A stretch of DNA of 64,000 nucleotides from the NCBI GenBank assembly GCA_947457195.1, contig CANGUU010000006.1, positions 26,009 through 90,008 of the forward strand, in the 5' to 3' direction. The notes under the pieces were generated by a model. That model was not told the DNA's origin and did not search any database. It saw only the letters and a program-made list of their open reading frames with translations. Below, one piece after another: positions 7,146 through 16,309 of the stretch. The position numbers and the translations under genes are program-made. Each line of letters starts with the position of its first letter. The first letter of the stretch is position 1. Source of the stretch: Gammaproteobacteria bacterium (GTDB lineage: Bacteria; Pseudomonadota; Gammaproteobacteria; Pseudomonadales; Pseudohongiellaceae).

Positions 7146-9151
7146 TCCCCGAACTGGGCAATTTTGCGTTGATGCTGGCCCTCGGACTGGCCTTGCTGCA
7201 ATCGGCCTTGCCGCTCATCGGTGCGGCGAACCAGAACCCGACCTGGATGGCGCTCGGCCGCCCCCTCAGCGCCGGTCTCTTCGTTTTCCTGCTGCTGGGC
7301 TTCGGCTGTTTGGCCTATGCCTTCCTGCACGATGACTTCTCCGTGGCCTACGTGGCCCGCAACTCCAACACGGCGTTGCCCGTCTACTACAAGTTTGCCG
7401 CGGTCTGGGGCGCGCATGAGGGCTCTCTGCTGCTCTGGGTGCTGATTCTGGCCAGCTGGGGCTACGCCGTGAGCCTGTTCAGCCAACGGCTGCCTCTCGA
7501 CATCGTGGCGCGGGTACTGGCGGTGATGGGACTAATTACCGCCGGTTTCCTGGTCTTTCTGCTGTTCACGTCCAACCCTTTCGAGAGGCTGCTGCTCAAC
7601 ACCCCGCGTGAGGGCACCGACCTCAACCCGCTGCTGCAGGATTTCGGGCTCACCGTGCATCCACCGTTCCTCTACATGGGCTATGTGGGGTTCTCGGTGG
7701 CTTTCGCGTTCGCCATTGCAGCGCTGCTGACCGGCAAGCTCGATGCCGCATGGGCGCGCTGGACGCGGCCATGGACCAATGCCGCCTGGGCCTTCCTCAC
7801 CATCGGCATCATGCTGGGTTCATGGTGGTCCTACTACGAACTGGGGTGGGGTGGCTGGTGGTTCTGGGATCCGGTCGAGAATGTCTCCTTCATGCCCTGG
7901 CTGGTGGGTACCGCACTTATCCACTCGCTGGCGGTCACCGAAAAGCGCGGCGTGTTCAAGAGCTGGACGGTGCTGCTGGCGCTGGCCGCTTTTTCGCTCA
8001 GCCTGCTGGGCGCCTTCATCGTGCGCTCCGGGGTAATCACGTCGGTGCATGCCTTTGCCGTGGACCCCGAGCGTGGCATGGTTCTGCTGGCGCTGCTGCT
8101 GCTGATCATCGGGTCGTCGCTGCTGCTCTACGCCCTGCGTGCCCCCGTGGTACGGGGAACAGCGACCTACGGGGCCAATTCCCGCGAGGTGTTCCTCTTG
8201 CTCAACAACCTGCTGCTGGTCGTCAGCATGGCCACCATTCTGCTCGGCACCTTGTTTCCACTCATACACGAAGCGATCTACGGCGAAGCCAACCGCGTTT
8301 CCGTCGGTCCGCCGTACTTCAACGCGGTGTTCGTGCCACTGATGGCGATTCTTGCGTTCCTGCTGGGCGCCTCGACCTTTGCCCGCTGGAAGAAGACCTC
8401 CTTCGCCCATCTTCGCCAGAACCTGTCCCTGGTCCTGCTGGCCAGTGTTGCACTCGGCGTGGCGGTGCCGCTCGCGGTGACCGGTGGCGTGAATCCGCCG
8501 ATCATGCTGGCACTCGCGCTGGCCCTCTGGATCGTGTTCGGCATCGCCAAGGATCTCTGGGACAAGACCGCCCACCGCAGCCCGCGCCTGCCTGCCCTGC
8601 TGGGTCTGGGCCGCAGCTACTTCGGCATGCAGTTGGCTCACCTCGGGGTGGCCGTGCTGATCTGCGGTGTCTGTTTCACCAGTCACTACAGTATCGAGCA
8701 GGATGTGCGCATGTCGCCCGGCGACGAACTCGACGTGAGTGGTTTCACTTTCCGCTTCGACGGGGTGGAAGAAGTGCCGGGGCCCAACTATACGGCTGTG
8801 CGTGGCACCATCAGCGTTTCCCGCGGCGGGGAGCCGTACATGACCATGCACCCGGAAAAGCGCACCTACCACGCTCGCGGCGACGTTCAGACCGAGGCCG
8901 ACATCGATGTCGGCTTCTTCCGTGACCTGTTCACCGCTCTGGGTGATCCGCGCGGCGACGAGGCCTGGGTGGTCCGTATCCACTTCAAGCCCTTCGTCTT
9001 CTGGATCTGGTTCGGAGCCCTGCTGATGGCGGGCGGCGGTGTGCTGGCCGTACTCGACAAGCGCTACCGGCACCGGTCCATTCCCGCGACACACCCGCAG
9101 ACGGCCGCCGGCGCAGGGGCGGTGGGCACGGCTGGAGTGATCCAATCATGA
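7142..9151 (+). CDS. ccmF: CcmF, cytochrome c heme lyase subunit
   Basis: 669 residues with about 15 membrane helices. The signature WGGWWFWDPVENVSFMPWL (near residue 238) marks the heme-binding WWD domain, and an earlier HPPFLYMGYVG segment carries a conserved histidine. CcmF receives heme from CcmE and joins it to the CxxCH motif of apocytochromes, with CcmH and CcmI. Four-base overlaps at both ends with ccmE and ccmG show coupled translation. Confidence 0.97.
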   Translation: MIPELGNFALMLALGLALLQSALPLIGAANQNPTWMALGRPLSAGLFVFLLLGFGCLAYAFLHDDFSVAYVARNSNTALPVYYKFAAVWGAHEGSLLLWVLILASWGYAVSLFSQRLPLDIVARVLAVMGLITAGFLVFLLFTSNPFERLLLNTPREGTDLNPLLQDFGLTVHPPFLYMGYVGFSVAFAFAIAALLTGKLDAAWARWTRPWTNAAWAFLTIGIMLGSWWSYYELGWGGWWFWDPVENVSFMPWLVGTALIHSLAVTEKRGVFKSWTVLLALAAFSLSLLGAFIVRSGVITSVHAFAVDPERGMVLLALLLLIIGSSLLLYALRAPVVRGTATYGANSREVFLLLNNLLLVVSMATILLGTLFPLIHEAIYGEANRVSVGPPYFNAVFVPLMAILAFLLGASTFARWKKTSFAHLRQNLSLVLLASVALGVAVPLAVTGGVNPPIMLALALALWIVFGIAKDLWDKTAHRSPRLPALLGLGRSYFGMQLAHLGVAVLICGVCFTSHYSIEQDVRMSPGDELDVSGFTFRFDGVEEVPGPNYTAVRGTISVSRGGEPYMTMHPEKRTYHARGDVQTEADIDVGFFRDLFTALGDPRGDEAWVVRIHFKPFVFWIWFGALLMAGGGVLAVLDKRYRHRSIPATHPQTAAGAGAVGTAGVIQS

Positions 9152-9681
9152 GCAACAGGGCCAAGCTGTTTCTGCCGGTCGTCTTCTTCCTCGGCATGCT
9201 GGGCCTCCTGCTGTATGGTCTTGGACGCAATCCCGGTGAGGTGCCCTCGGCCCTTCTGAATCGTGCGCTGCCGGCCTTCAGCAAGCCGGATCTCCTGGAC
9301 CCCGCGCGCACGGTGAGCGTCGATGATCTGCGTGGTGGAGTGTTTCTGGTGAATGTCTGGGCGACCTGGTGTCCGCCCTGCCATGTCGAGCATCCCTACC
9401 TCGTGGAGATCAGCGGGCGCGAGCCCGACGTGACCTTCGTCGGCGTCAATTACAAGGACGACGTGGAGGCCGCCCGTACCTTTCTGGCCGAGCGCGGTAA
9501 TCCCTTCAAAATCAACATCGCCGATGTCGATGGCCGGCTCGGCGTCGATCTGGGTGTGGCAGGCGCGCCGGAAACCTTCCTCATCGATGCCACCGGCACC
9601 ATCCGCTACAAGCACGTCGGCGTGATCGACAATCGTGTATGGCAGGAGACCTTCGTGCCGTTGTTGGCTGAGCTGCGCTAA
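9148..9681 (+). CDS. ccmG: CcmG/DsbE, thiol reductase for apocytochrome c
   Basis: 177 residues: one N-terminal membrane anchor, then a thioredoxin fold with WATWCPPCHVEHP and the family-specific GVNYKD segment, followed by the cis-proline region GAPETFLID. It keeps apocytochrome CxxCH cysteines reduced for heme attachment. Position between ccmF and ccmH is standard. It differs from the TlpA-like protein encoded at 1531. Confidence 0.96.
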   Translation: MSNRAKLFLPVVFFLGMLGLLLYGLGRNPGEVPSALLNRALPAFSKPDLLDPARTVSVDDLRGGVFLVNVWATWCPPCHVEHPYLVEISGREPDVTFVGVNYKDDVEAARTFLAERGNPFKINIADVDGRLGVDLGVAGAPETFLIDATGTIRYKHVGVIDNRVWQETFVPLLAELR

Positions 9682-9700
9682 TGCCACCTCGGAGATGCCC

Positions 9701-10195
9701 ATGATCGCCAAGGCTCGAAAGCCTCTTTTGCAGTGGCTGCTGTGCATGCTGGTTTGGCTGGCCGGCGGTGGCGCCTTCGGTCAGTTGGCGATCGAGGAGC
9801 GGTCTTTCGCCGACGCCGAGCAGAAGGCGCGCTACAACGACCTCATTGCGGACCTGCGCTGCCCCAAGTGCCTGAACTCCAATCTCGCCGGCTCCGACGC
9901 ACCCATCGCTGCCGACCTGCGCAATGAGATCCATGACCAGATCATGGCAGGCCGCAGTGATGCTGAAATCCTCGACTATCTGGTGGAACGCTACGGGGAG
10001 TTTGTTCTGTACGATCCGCCCCTGCATCCCGGTACGGCCCTGCTGTGGTTCGGCCCGCCCGTGTTGCTGTTGCTTGGCGTGGTGATCGTTCGCCGCATGC
10101 TGGCGGCGACCGGCCCCGGCGCTGCGCCCGCCGTCCTGACGCCTGCCGAACAGCAACGCCTGCAAGACCTGCTGAAACAGCAGTCGGAGCCCTGA
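9701..10195 (+). CDS. ccmH: CcmH, apocytochrome thiol-handling subunit
   Basis: 164 residues from the ATG at 9701, chosen because GGAG ends six bases upstream; an ATG at 9695 is also in frame. A signal peptide is followed by the redox motif LRCPKCLNSN, then a C-terminal helix pair anchored by a membrane segment. In most relatives the motif reads LRC(L/P)xCQN, so the Leu-Asn pair after the second Cys is a small deviation. It works with CcmG in reducing the apocytochrome. Ends one base before ccmI. Confidence 0.94.
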   Translation: MIAKARKPLLQWLLCMLVWLAGGGAFGQLAIEERSFADAEQKARYNDLIADLRCPKCLNSNLAGSDAPIAADLRNEIHDQIMAGRSDAEILDYLVERYGEFVLYDPPLHPGTALLWFGPPVLLLLGVVIVRRMLAATGPGAAPAVLTPAEQQRLQDLLKQQSEP

Positions 10196-10196
10196 C

Positions 10197-11444
10197 ATGA
10201 CCGCAATCTACCTGCCGATGCTGCTGCTTTCGCTGCTGGCGATGGCCTTTGTGCTGCTGCCGCTCAGCCGCCAGCCGGGGGCAGGCGTGGCCGTACAGAA
10301 GCTGCAGCGCGCGGCGAAGAACCGTGAAGTCTTCGAGCAGCGCGTGGCCGAGCTCGCGCGCGAGGTGCAGGATGGCGTCATCGCCGCCGAAGACCATGAG
10401 CGCATGCTGGCCGAACTGCAGCGCACGTTTCTCGCCGACATGCAGGCCCTCGACAGCGTCGAGCCAGGGCCCGGCGTGCCCCGCGCCAGCGCCACCTGGG
10501 TGGGCTGGACACTGGCACTGCTGGTGCCGCTGCTGGCCTTCGGCCTCTATCGGCAGCAGGGTTCTGCCGAGGATCTGCAACTGCCGACGCTGGTCAATGC
10601 GGTCGGTGCCGCTGCCGACGAATCATCACAGCGTGCTGCCCTCGACGACCTGACGACTTTCCTCCAGCAGCGCTTTGCGCGCCGTCCCGAAGATCTGCAA
10701 AACGGCTACATGCTGGGTACGCTTCTGCTGAGTCTCGAGCGTTACCCCGAGGCCATTACCACCTTCGAGCAGATGCTTGCGGCCATGGAACCCACTCCTG
10801 ATCGTGCCACCGTGCTCGGCCAGTTGGCGCAGGCACGTTATCTGGCAGCCGACTCGGTCATTACCCCCGAGGTGAAGGCGGTGATGGACGCAGCGCTGGT
10901 GCTCAATCCCAATGAACAGGCGGTGATGAGTCTCTCCGCGATCGACGCGTTCCTGCGTCAGGATTTCGCTGCTGCACTGCAATTCTGGCGGCGGCAGTTG
11001 GCCGACCTGACCCCGGGCAGTGCCGATGCCGAGGAACTGCGTCAGCGCATCGCCATGGTGGAGGCCAGCTTGCCGCCTGAGCAGGCAGCCATCGCTGCGG
11101 GTCCGAGCATCGAAGTCGTCGTCGACGTGGCACCGGAACTGTTGGCGCGGGTCACTCCCGACATGCGGCTTTTCGTGTTTGCGCGCAGCCCAGCCATGCC
11201 CATGCCGATCGTGGCGCAAAACCTGGCTGTGCCGGTATTTCCATTCACGCTGAAGCTCGACAATTCCATGTCGATGGCCGGCGCCCAGCTCGAGCAGGTC
11301 CCGGAACTGGTGATTGGGGCCCGTCTTTCGGTCTCGGGTCAGGCGATCGGCCAGAGCGGGGATCTCGAGTCACTGTCTGCTCCCTTCACGCTGGCCGCCC
11401 AGCCCGGCCCCATTGCCCTGACCATCGATACGGTCAGACCGTAG
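10197..11444 (+). CDS. ccmI: CcmI, apocytochrome c chaperone with TPR domain
   Basis: 415 residues. Two N-terminal membrane helices flank a basic/coiled segment, followed by TPR-like helices (about residues 150-270) and a C-terminal beta-type domain (about 300-415) that contains the SxxQP-like ending seen in other CcmI proteins. It binds the C-terminal helix of apocytochromes and delivers them to CcmFH. It is the last gene of the ccm cluster. Confidence 0.93.
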   Translation: MTAIYLPMLLLSLLAMAFVLLPLSRQPGAGVAVQKLQRAAKNREVFEQRVAELAREVQDGVIAAEDHERMLAELQRTFLADMQALDSVEPGPGVPRASATWVGWTLALLVPLLAFGLYRQQGSAEDLQLPTLVNAVGAAADESSQRAALDDLTTFLQQRFARRPEDLQNGYMLGTLLLSLERYPEAITTFEQMLAAMEPTPDRATVLGQLAQARYLAADSVITPEVKAVMDAALVLNPNEQAVMSLSAIDAFLRQDFAAALQFWRRQLADLTPGSADAEELRQRIAMVEASLPPEQAAIAAGPSIEVVVDVAPELLARVTPDMRLFVFARSPAMPMPIVAQNLAVPVFPFTLKLDNSMSMAGAQLEQVPELVIGARLSVSGQAIGQSGDLESLSAPFTLAAQPGPIALTIDTVRP

Positions 11445-11489
11445 AGCCTGCCCGTGATCTCCAGCCGCATGCACACTCGCTGAAGCCCT

Positions 11490-12740
11490 GTGGCGACGCC
11501 CAGTCTTGCGGCCCTGAAGTCGGCCTTCAGCAATCGCAACTACGCCGTCTACACGGCGGGCAACTGGCTCTCGCTGCTCGGGTTCTGGATGCAGCGGCTG
11601 GCGGTCAGCTGGCTGACCTGGGAGCTGTCCCACTCCGAGTTCTGGGTGGGTGCAGTGGCCTTCGCCGAAATCGTCCCGCTGATCGTGGTGGGTCCCCTGT
11701 TCGGCGTGTGGGCCGACCGCCTTGATCGCCGAAAGATAGCCATGGCCCTGCAGGCCGCCATGTTGCTGCAGGCGCTGACGTTGTTTGGGGCGCTGCGGCT
11801 CGGCTGGCTTGGCATCGGCTGGCTGTTCACGCTGACGTTGATCGAAGGCAGCCTGCAGGCTGCCTATCAACCCGTCCGTCTGGCGTTGATTCCCACGCTC
11901 GTGCGCCGCAGCGATCTGGTGGCAGCGGCTGCCTTCACCGCGGTCACCTTCAACGTAGCTCGCTTCCTCGGACCGGCGATTGCCGGGGTGGTGATTGCCT
12001 GGTCGAGTCCGGCCTGGGCCATCCTGTTCAATGCTGTCAGCTACCTCTGCATCATCGGTGCCTGGTGGCTCATCGACCTGCCCGAGGAGACCGGGCAGCG
12101 AGCGCCGAGCCGCGGCCTCGGGCGCGACCTCTGGAGTGGGGTGCTCTACGTCTGGCGGGAGCCTGCGCTGGCCCTGCTGTTTGGCGTGCTGATGCTGCTG
12201 GCCCTGTTCGCCCGCCCGGTCACCTACCTGCTGTCGGCCTTTGTCGGCACCTTGTACGACGGCGGCCCGCAGGCGCTGGCCCTGCTCACGGCTGCCGTCG
12301 GTGTCGGTGCGGTACTGGCAGGCCTGCAGTTGTCTCTGCAGGGGGAAACCCGGGGACTGGTGCGGGCCATCCTCTGCAATTCGCTGCTGACGCTGGTCAG
12401 CCTGCTGGCCTTCGCCTACTGCACCGATCTTTGGCTCGGTGCCGTGCTCATGCTGCTGTTCGGTTACTCGGTCACCGTGGCGGCGGTAGCCGGTCAGACG
12501 CTGGTACAGCACAGCGTCGAGGATCAGAGTCGTGGCCGGGTGCTCAGCCTGTGGGTCGCAGCAACCCGGGGACCTCCGGCCCTCGGCGTGCTGCTGCTCG
12601 GCTCGTTGGCCACCTGGTGGGGCCTGTCGCTGCCCTTTTTGCTGGCCACGGGGCTCTGCCTCATCGGGCTGTTGCTGCTGTGGCGTGGGCAGGCTGTCAT
12701 GCGTGAGCACTTCGAAGAAGAGCATTCGGCGCCGTCGTGA
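11490..12740 (+). CDS. Major facilitator superfamily transporter
   Basis: 416 residues beginning at a GTG; about 12 hydrophobic segments. The loop after helix 2 carries GVWADRLDRRKIA, the MFS motif A, and the end is a charged cytoplasmic tail. It resembles the MFS_3 / enterobactin-exporter-like branch that exports small molecules by proton antiport, but no substrate can be inferred. It follows ccmI by 45 bases and precedes an unrelated exported-protein cluster, so it may be an independent unit. No convincing ribosome site is visible before the GTG, so the start is only moderately sure. Confidence 0.85.
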   Translation: MATPSLAALKSAFSNRNYAVYTAGNWLSLLGFWMQRLAVSWLTWELSHSEFWVGAVAFAEIVPLIVVGPLFGVWADRLDRRKIAMALQAAMLLQALTLFGALRLGWLGIGWLFTLTLIEGSLQAAYQPVRLALIPTLVRRSDLVAAAAFTAVTFNVARFLGPAIAGVVIAWSSPAWAILFNAVSYLCIIGAWWLIDLPEETGQRAPSRGLGRDLWSGVLYVWREPALALLFGVLMLLALFARPVTYLLSAFVGTLYDGGPQALALLTAAVGVGAVLAGLQLSLQGETRGLVRAILCNSLLTLVSLLAFAYCTDLWLGAVLMLLFGYSVTVAAVAGQTLVQHSVEDQSRGRVLSLWVAATRGPPALGVLLLGSLATWWGLSLPFLLATGLCLIGLLLLWRGQAVMREHFEEEHSAPS

Positions 12741-12837
12741 CAGCGATGGCCAGTCTTTAACTCAAGGAGGCCCGAGTGCTACGCTCGGCCCGCCACGACA
12801 CGGGTCGCGGCGAGGCACGGTGCAGCGGGAGACAGGC

Positions 12838-13764
12838 ATGAAACCGGGGTCAGTGCATTTCGTGGGCGCTCTTCTGGCGTTGGTTTTCTCGTGGTCCGGG
12901 GCGGGGGTGGCGCGCGCGGCCGAAGCCTACTCGGCAAGGCCGCTCGCCGAGCATCTCTTCCAGGTCGCCGGACCCCGCGGCAACACGCTGGTGGCCGTCG
13001 ATGCCGACGGCCTCATCCTGATCGATGGTGTGCCGGAAGCTGAGGCCGCCGGTTATTGGGATTTCGTGCAGGGCCTCACGGGCGAGTCGCGGGTCAAGGC
13101 CTTGGTCGTGAGTCACTGGCACGCCGAAGTCAATGGTCTCAACGCACTGGCTGTCGCGGCCGGGGCAGAACTGATCGCCCACGACAATACCCGCCAGTGG
13201 CTGGCCGCCACCATCCGGCGTCGCGGCGATACCATTCTGCACAGGCCCGTGCCGGTTGGTGAACTGCCGAACCGCGTATTCCACGACACGCTTAGCCTGC
13301 CATTCCGGGACAGCAGCATCGAACTGGGCTGGCTGTTGCATGCTCACACGGATGGCGATCTCTACGCGCTTTTCCCCGGCCAACACGTGCTGTACACAGG
13401 ACCGGCCGTGCGCACCGATGCCTGGAGCACCGTCGACGAGGCGACCAACGGTTTCGTGGGTGGGCTGACCGATGCGTACGACAAGCTCGCCCAGCAGATC
13501 ACCGGTGAAACCCACATCGTCCCGTTCAGCGGCCCGGTGATCGATCAGACGGCGTTCGCGGAACAGGCCGCCGTCTACAAGAAGCTCATGCAGGAAATGG
13601 TAGCCCTGCTGCGCCAAAGCCGCAGTGCCGATGAAGTGGTCGCGGCCAACCCGGCGATCGGACTCAAGCCGGAATGGGGCGATGCCTCGGCATTTCTCGA
13701 CGAGGGGTTCCGCAGTTTTTACGGGCATCTGCGCGAAACGCGCCATGTCGGTATCATGCCCTGA
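12838..13764 (+). CDS. Exported metallo-beta-lactamase-fold protein with an incomplete metal site
   Basis: 308 residues from the ATG at 12838, with a signal peptide (about 1-29, ending ARAAEA). The core reads as the MBL superfamily: a GNTLVAVDADGLILIDG strand pair, SHWHAEVNG at residues 92-100 where active members have HxHxDH, and AHTDGD (His170) for the third metal ligand region. Here the aspartate-histidine pair is Glu97-Val98, so one metal site is probably lost. Such divergent MBL proteins occur beside heme or quinone enzymes, and this gene sits 32 bases before a DUF1592 cytochrome. Activity is uncertain. Confidence 0.8.
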   Translation: MKPGSVHFVGALLALVFSWSGAGVARAAEAYSARPLAEHLFQVAGPRGNTLVAVDADGLILIDGVPEAEAAGYWDFVQGLTGESRVKALVVSHWHAEVNGLNALAVAAGAELIAHDNTRQWLAATIRRRGDTILHRPVPVGELPNRVFHDTLSLPFRDSSIELGWLLHAHTDGDLYALFPGQHVLYTGPAVRTDAWSTVDEATNGFVGGLTDAYDKLAQQITGETHIVPFSGPVIDQTAFAEQAAVYKKLMQEMVALLRQSRSADEVVAANPAIGLKPEWGDASAFLDEGFRSFYGHLRETRHVGIMP

Positions 13765-13796
13765 CTAGGTCGGCTGGCTCGCCTGAGGAGCAGTAC

Positions 13797-16253
13797 ATGA
13801 AAGTCGGATCGATTGGTTTCCTGCGCCGCAGCGCACTGGTCACCTCCCTGTTGCTCTCTGCCGTCGTGTGGGCGGACGCGTCGGAGCACGCCTCGAAGGT
13901 GGCCGCCACCTTCAGCCGTTTCGACGAGGCCGCGGACAGATTCGCGTTCCTGCAGGAAAACTGTGTTGGTTGCCACAACGCCGAAGACTGGGCCGGCAGC
14001 CTTGCCTTCGACCTGATCGGTCCCAACGAAATCGCGGATCAACCGGAGCTCTGGGAGAAAGTGGTCAGCAAGCTGCAGGGCCGGATGATGCCGCCCGCCG
14101 GACAGCCCCGCCCGGATGCCGGGACCACCGACGAGTTCATTGCCTGGGTCGAGCAGTACCTCGATCACGCGGCCAGCACCGAGCAGCACGCCGGTCGCGT
14201 CGGTCTGCACCGTCTGAATCGCAAGGAGTACGCCAATGCCGTGCGCGATCTGTTCGGCATAGACGTGGATGCCAGCTCGCTGCTGCCGGCCGATGCCTCC
14301 GTCGATGGCTTTGACAACGTCGCGCAGGCGCTGCGCGCCTCACCCGCCCTGCTTGAGCAATCCCTGACGGCTGCCCGTGTCGTGGTATCCCAGGCGGTGG
14401 GGACGCCTGCGCCGCGCGCCGGGGGCAGTACCTACTTCGCCACGGGCAATCAGTACGGACACATTGCCGGGCTGCCGCTCGGCACCCGCGGCGGTCTGGT
14501 CGTGGACCACTACTTTCCGGCGGATGGGGAGTACGTGCTCAACGTCGGCAACCTGGCGGCAGCGCTGTGGGTCACCAACCAGGAGTTCACCCACACGGTG
14601 ATCGCGACGCTCGATGGCGAGCGTTTTTTCGAACTCGACATTGGAGGCGGAGAGGATCTCAAGGCCATCGACCAATTGGGTGACCCGGCGGTGGACGCCA
14701 TCAACAGCAAGCTGAAGAACATAAAGTTCGCCGCCAAGGCCGGGGCACACCGTCTGGGCGTCACCTTCCTGCACCGTTCGTTTGCGGAGTTCGAGGGCAC
14801 GCTGTCGCCGATGCTGCGCACCACCGGGGCCGACGTCATCTCGCTAAACCAGATCGAGGTGCAGGGGCCGTTCAATCCGGCCGGTCTCAGCGATACCCCA
14901 GCGCGTCAGCGCATCTTTACCTGCCGGCCTGCCATGGCAGCCGAAGAGCGTGGCTGCGCGGAACAGATCATCGCCCGCATGGCGAGGCTGGCGTTCAGGG
15001 GTCCGGTGGCGTCCGGCGACAAGGAGAAACTGCTGCAGATCTATGAAGACGCCGCCCGGCAAGCCGGCTTTGAGCAGGGCGTCCGGCGAGCACTGACTGC
15101 CATCCTGGCCAGCCCCAAGTTCCTGTACCGTGTGGAAGAGGTACCAGCCGATGCGCTGCCAGGCTCGATCCATGCGCTGACTGACCTCGAGCTGGCTTCG
15201 CGTCTGTCCTTCTTCCTGTGGAGCAGCATTCCCGACGAGGAACTGCTCGACCTCGCCGAGCAGGGCGAACTGGGAGATGACAAGGTCTTGCGCGCCCAGG
15301 TTTCTCGCATGCTCGGCGATCCCCGTGCCGCCGCGCTGGCCGGCAATTTTGCCCACCAGTGGCTCAACCTCGCGGCACTCGACGACATCGAGCCGGATCC
15401 GGCCCTGTTCCGCGATGTCGATCGTGGTATCCGCGGACTGCTGAAGGAAGAGGTCACCCGCTTCACTGCCGATCTCTTCCTCGGCAATGCCCCAGCCACC
15501 GCACTCCTGACAGCCGACTTCACCTACCTCAACGAACGTCTGGCCCTCCACTACGGCATCAACGACGTGAAGGGGGATGCCTTCCGCAAGGTCATGCTGA
15601 AGGACCCTGCGCGTTTCGGCCTGCTGGGCAAGGGCGGCATTCTCATGGCGTCCTCCTATCCCGACCGTACCTCACCGGTCCTGCGCGGCAAGTACGTGCT
15701 CGAGTACATCCTCGGTACGCCACCCCCCCTGCCGCCACCGAACGTGGAGGCACTCATTGAAAACAAGCCGGGCCAGCGGCAGATGACGATTCGTGAGCGG
15801 CTCGAGGTGCACCGGACCAACCCCAGTTGCAGTGGCTGCCATGGATTCATCGATCCGCTCGGCTTTGCCCTCGAAGGCTTCGACGCCGTCGGCCGCTCGC
15901 GGACGGTGGATCGCTTCGTGGGGGCACCGGTCGACATCGATGGCGTTCTGCCTGACGGTCAGAGTATCGAAGGCATCGCCGAACTGCGGGAGGCCATCAT
16001 GCAGCGCCCGCAGTTGTTCGTGGAGAATCTGGCGCAGAAACTGTTGTTGTATGCCATCGGTCGGCCGATAGAAGCCAAGGACATGCCCGCGGTGCGTCGC
16101 ATCGTGCGCGAATCCGCCGGCCGGCAATACGCCTTCCAGGACATCGTGCAGGGCATCGTGGCGAGTGAGCAGTTCCGCAAGGTACAGGTTGACGAGAAAC
16201 CGACGGCGGCTGCCGTGGCCGGGCTCCTGCAGCCCGTGGCCGGCGACCCGTGA
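13797..16253 (+). CDS. DUF1592-type multidomain cytochrome (DUF1587/1592/1588/1585)
   Basis: 818 residues starting at the ATG at 13797 behind a GAGGAG ribosome site. A signal peptide (1-27) leads into a cytochrome-like segment with CVGCH at 56-60. Then follow LNRKEYANAVRDLFGID (DUF1587), a carbohydrate-binding-like region (about 210-370), the DUF1592 helical domain (about 445-570), DUF1588 with PDRTSPVLRGKYVLE and a second heme site CSGCH at 678-682, and DUF1585 at the end. These planctomycete-type cytochromes have no established reaction. The gene is followed directly by a DUF1552 gene, its usual partner. Maturation would need the Ccm system encoded upstream. Confidence 0.93.
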   Translation: MKVGSIGFLRRSALVTSLLLSAVVWADASEHASKVAATFSRFDEAADRFAFLQENCVGCHNAEDWAGSLAFDLIGPNEIADQPELWEKVVSKLQGRMMPPAGQPRPDAGTTDEFIAWVEQYLDHAASTEQHAGRVGLHRLNRKEYANAVRDLFGIDVDASSLLPADASVDGFDNVAQALRASPALLEQSLTAARVVVSQAVGTPAPRAGGSTYFATGNQYGHIAGLPLGTRGGLVVDHYFPADGEYVLNVGNLAAALWVTNQEFTHTVIATLDGERFFELDIGGGEDLKAIDQLGDPAVDAINSKLKNIKFAAKAGAHRLGVTFLHRSFAEFEGTLSPMLRTTGADVISLNQIEVQGPFNPAGLSDTPARQRIFTCRPAMAAEERGCAEQIIARMARLAFRGPVASGDKEKLLQIYEDAARQAGFEQGVRRALTAILASPKFLYRVEEVPADALPGSIHALTDLELASRLSFFLWSSIPDEELLDLAEQGELGDDKVLRAQVSRMLGDPRAAALAGNFAHQWLNLAALDDIEPDPALFRDVDRGIRGLLKEEVTRFTADLFLGNAPATALLTADFTYLNERLALHYGINDVKGDAFRKVMLKDPARFGLLGKGGILMASSYPDRTSPVLRGKYVLEYILGTPPPLPPPNVEALIENKPGQRQMTIRERLEVHRTNPSCSGCHGFIDPLGFALEGFDAVGRSRTVDRFVGAPVDIDGVLPDGQSIEGIAELREAIMQRPQLFVENLAQKLLLYAIGRPIEAKDMPAVRRIVRESAGRQYAFQDIVQGIVASEQFRKVQVDEKPTAAAVAGLLQPVAGDP

Positions 16254-16309
16254 AGAACCGTAGGGCCGGGCACTCAGCCGGGCCCGCCAGTCAGCAGAGG
16301 AGCACATCG

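Noticed and set aside
7820..9145. 441-codon minus-strand frame opposite ccmF
   Set aside because: ccmF is certain, and the antisense product is His/Gln-rich without motifs.
11370..12725. 451-codon minus-strand frame opposite the MFS gene
   Set aside because: Low-complexity Gln/Arg-rich product with no membrane segment or motif, typical of a shadow frame.
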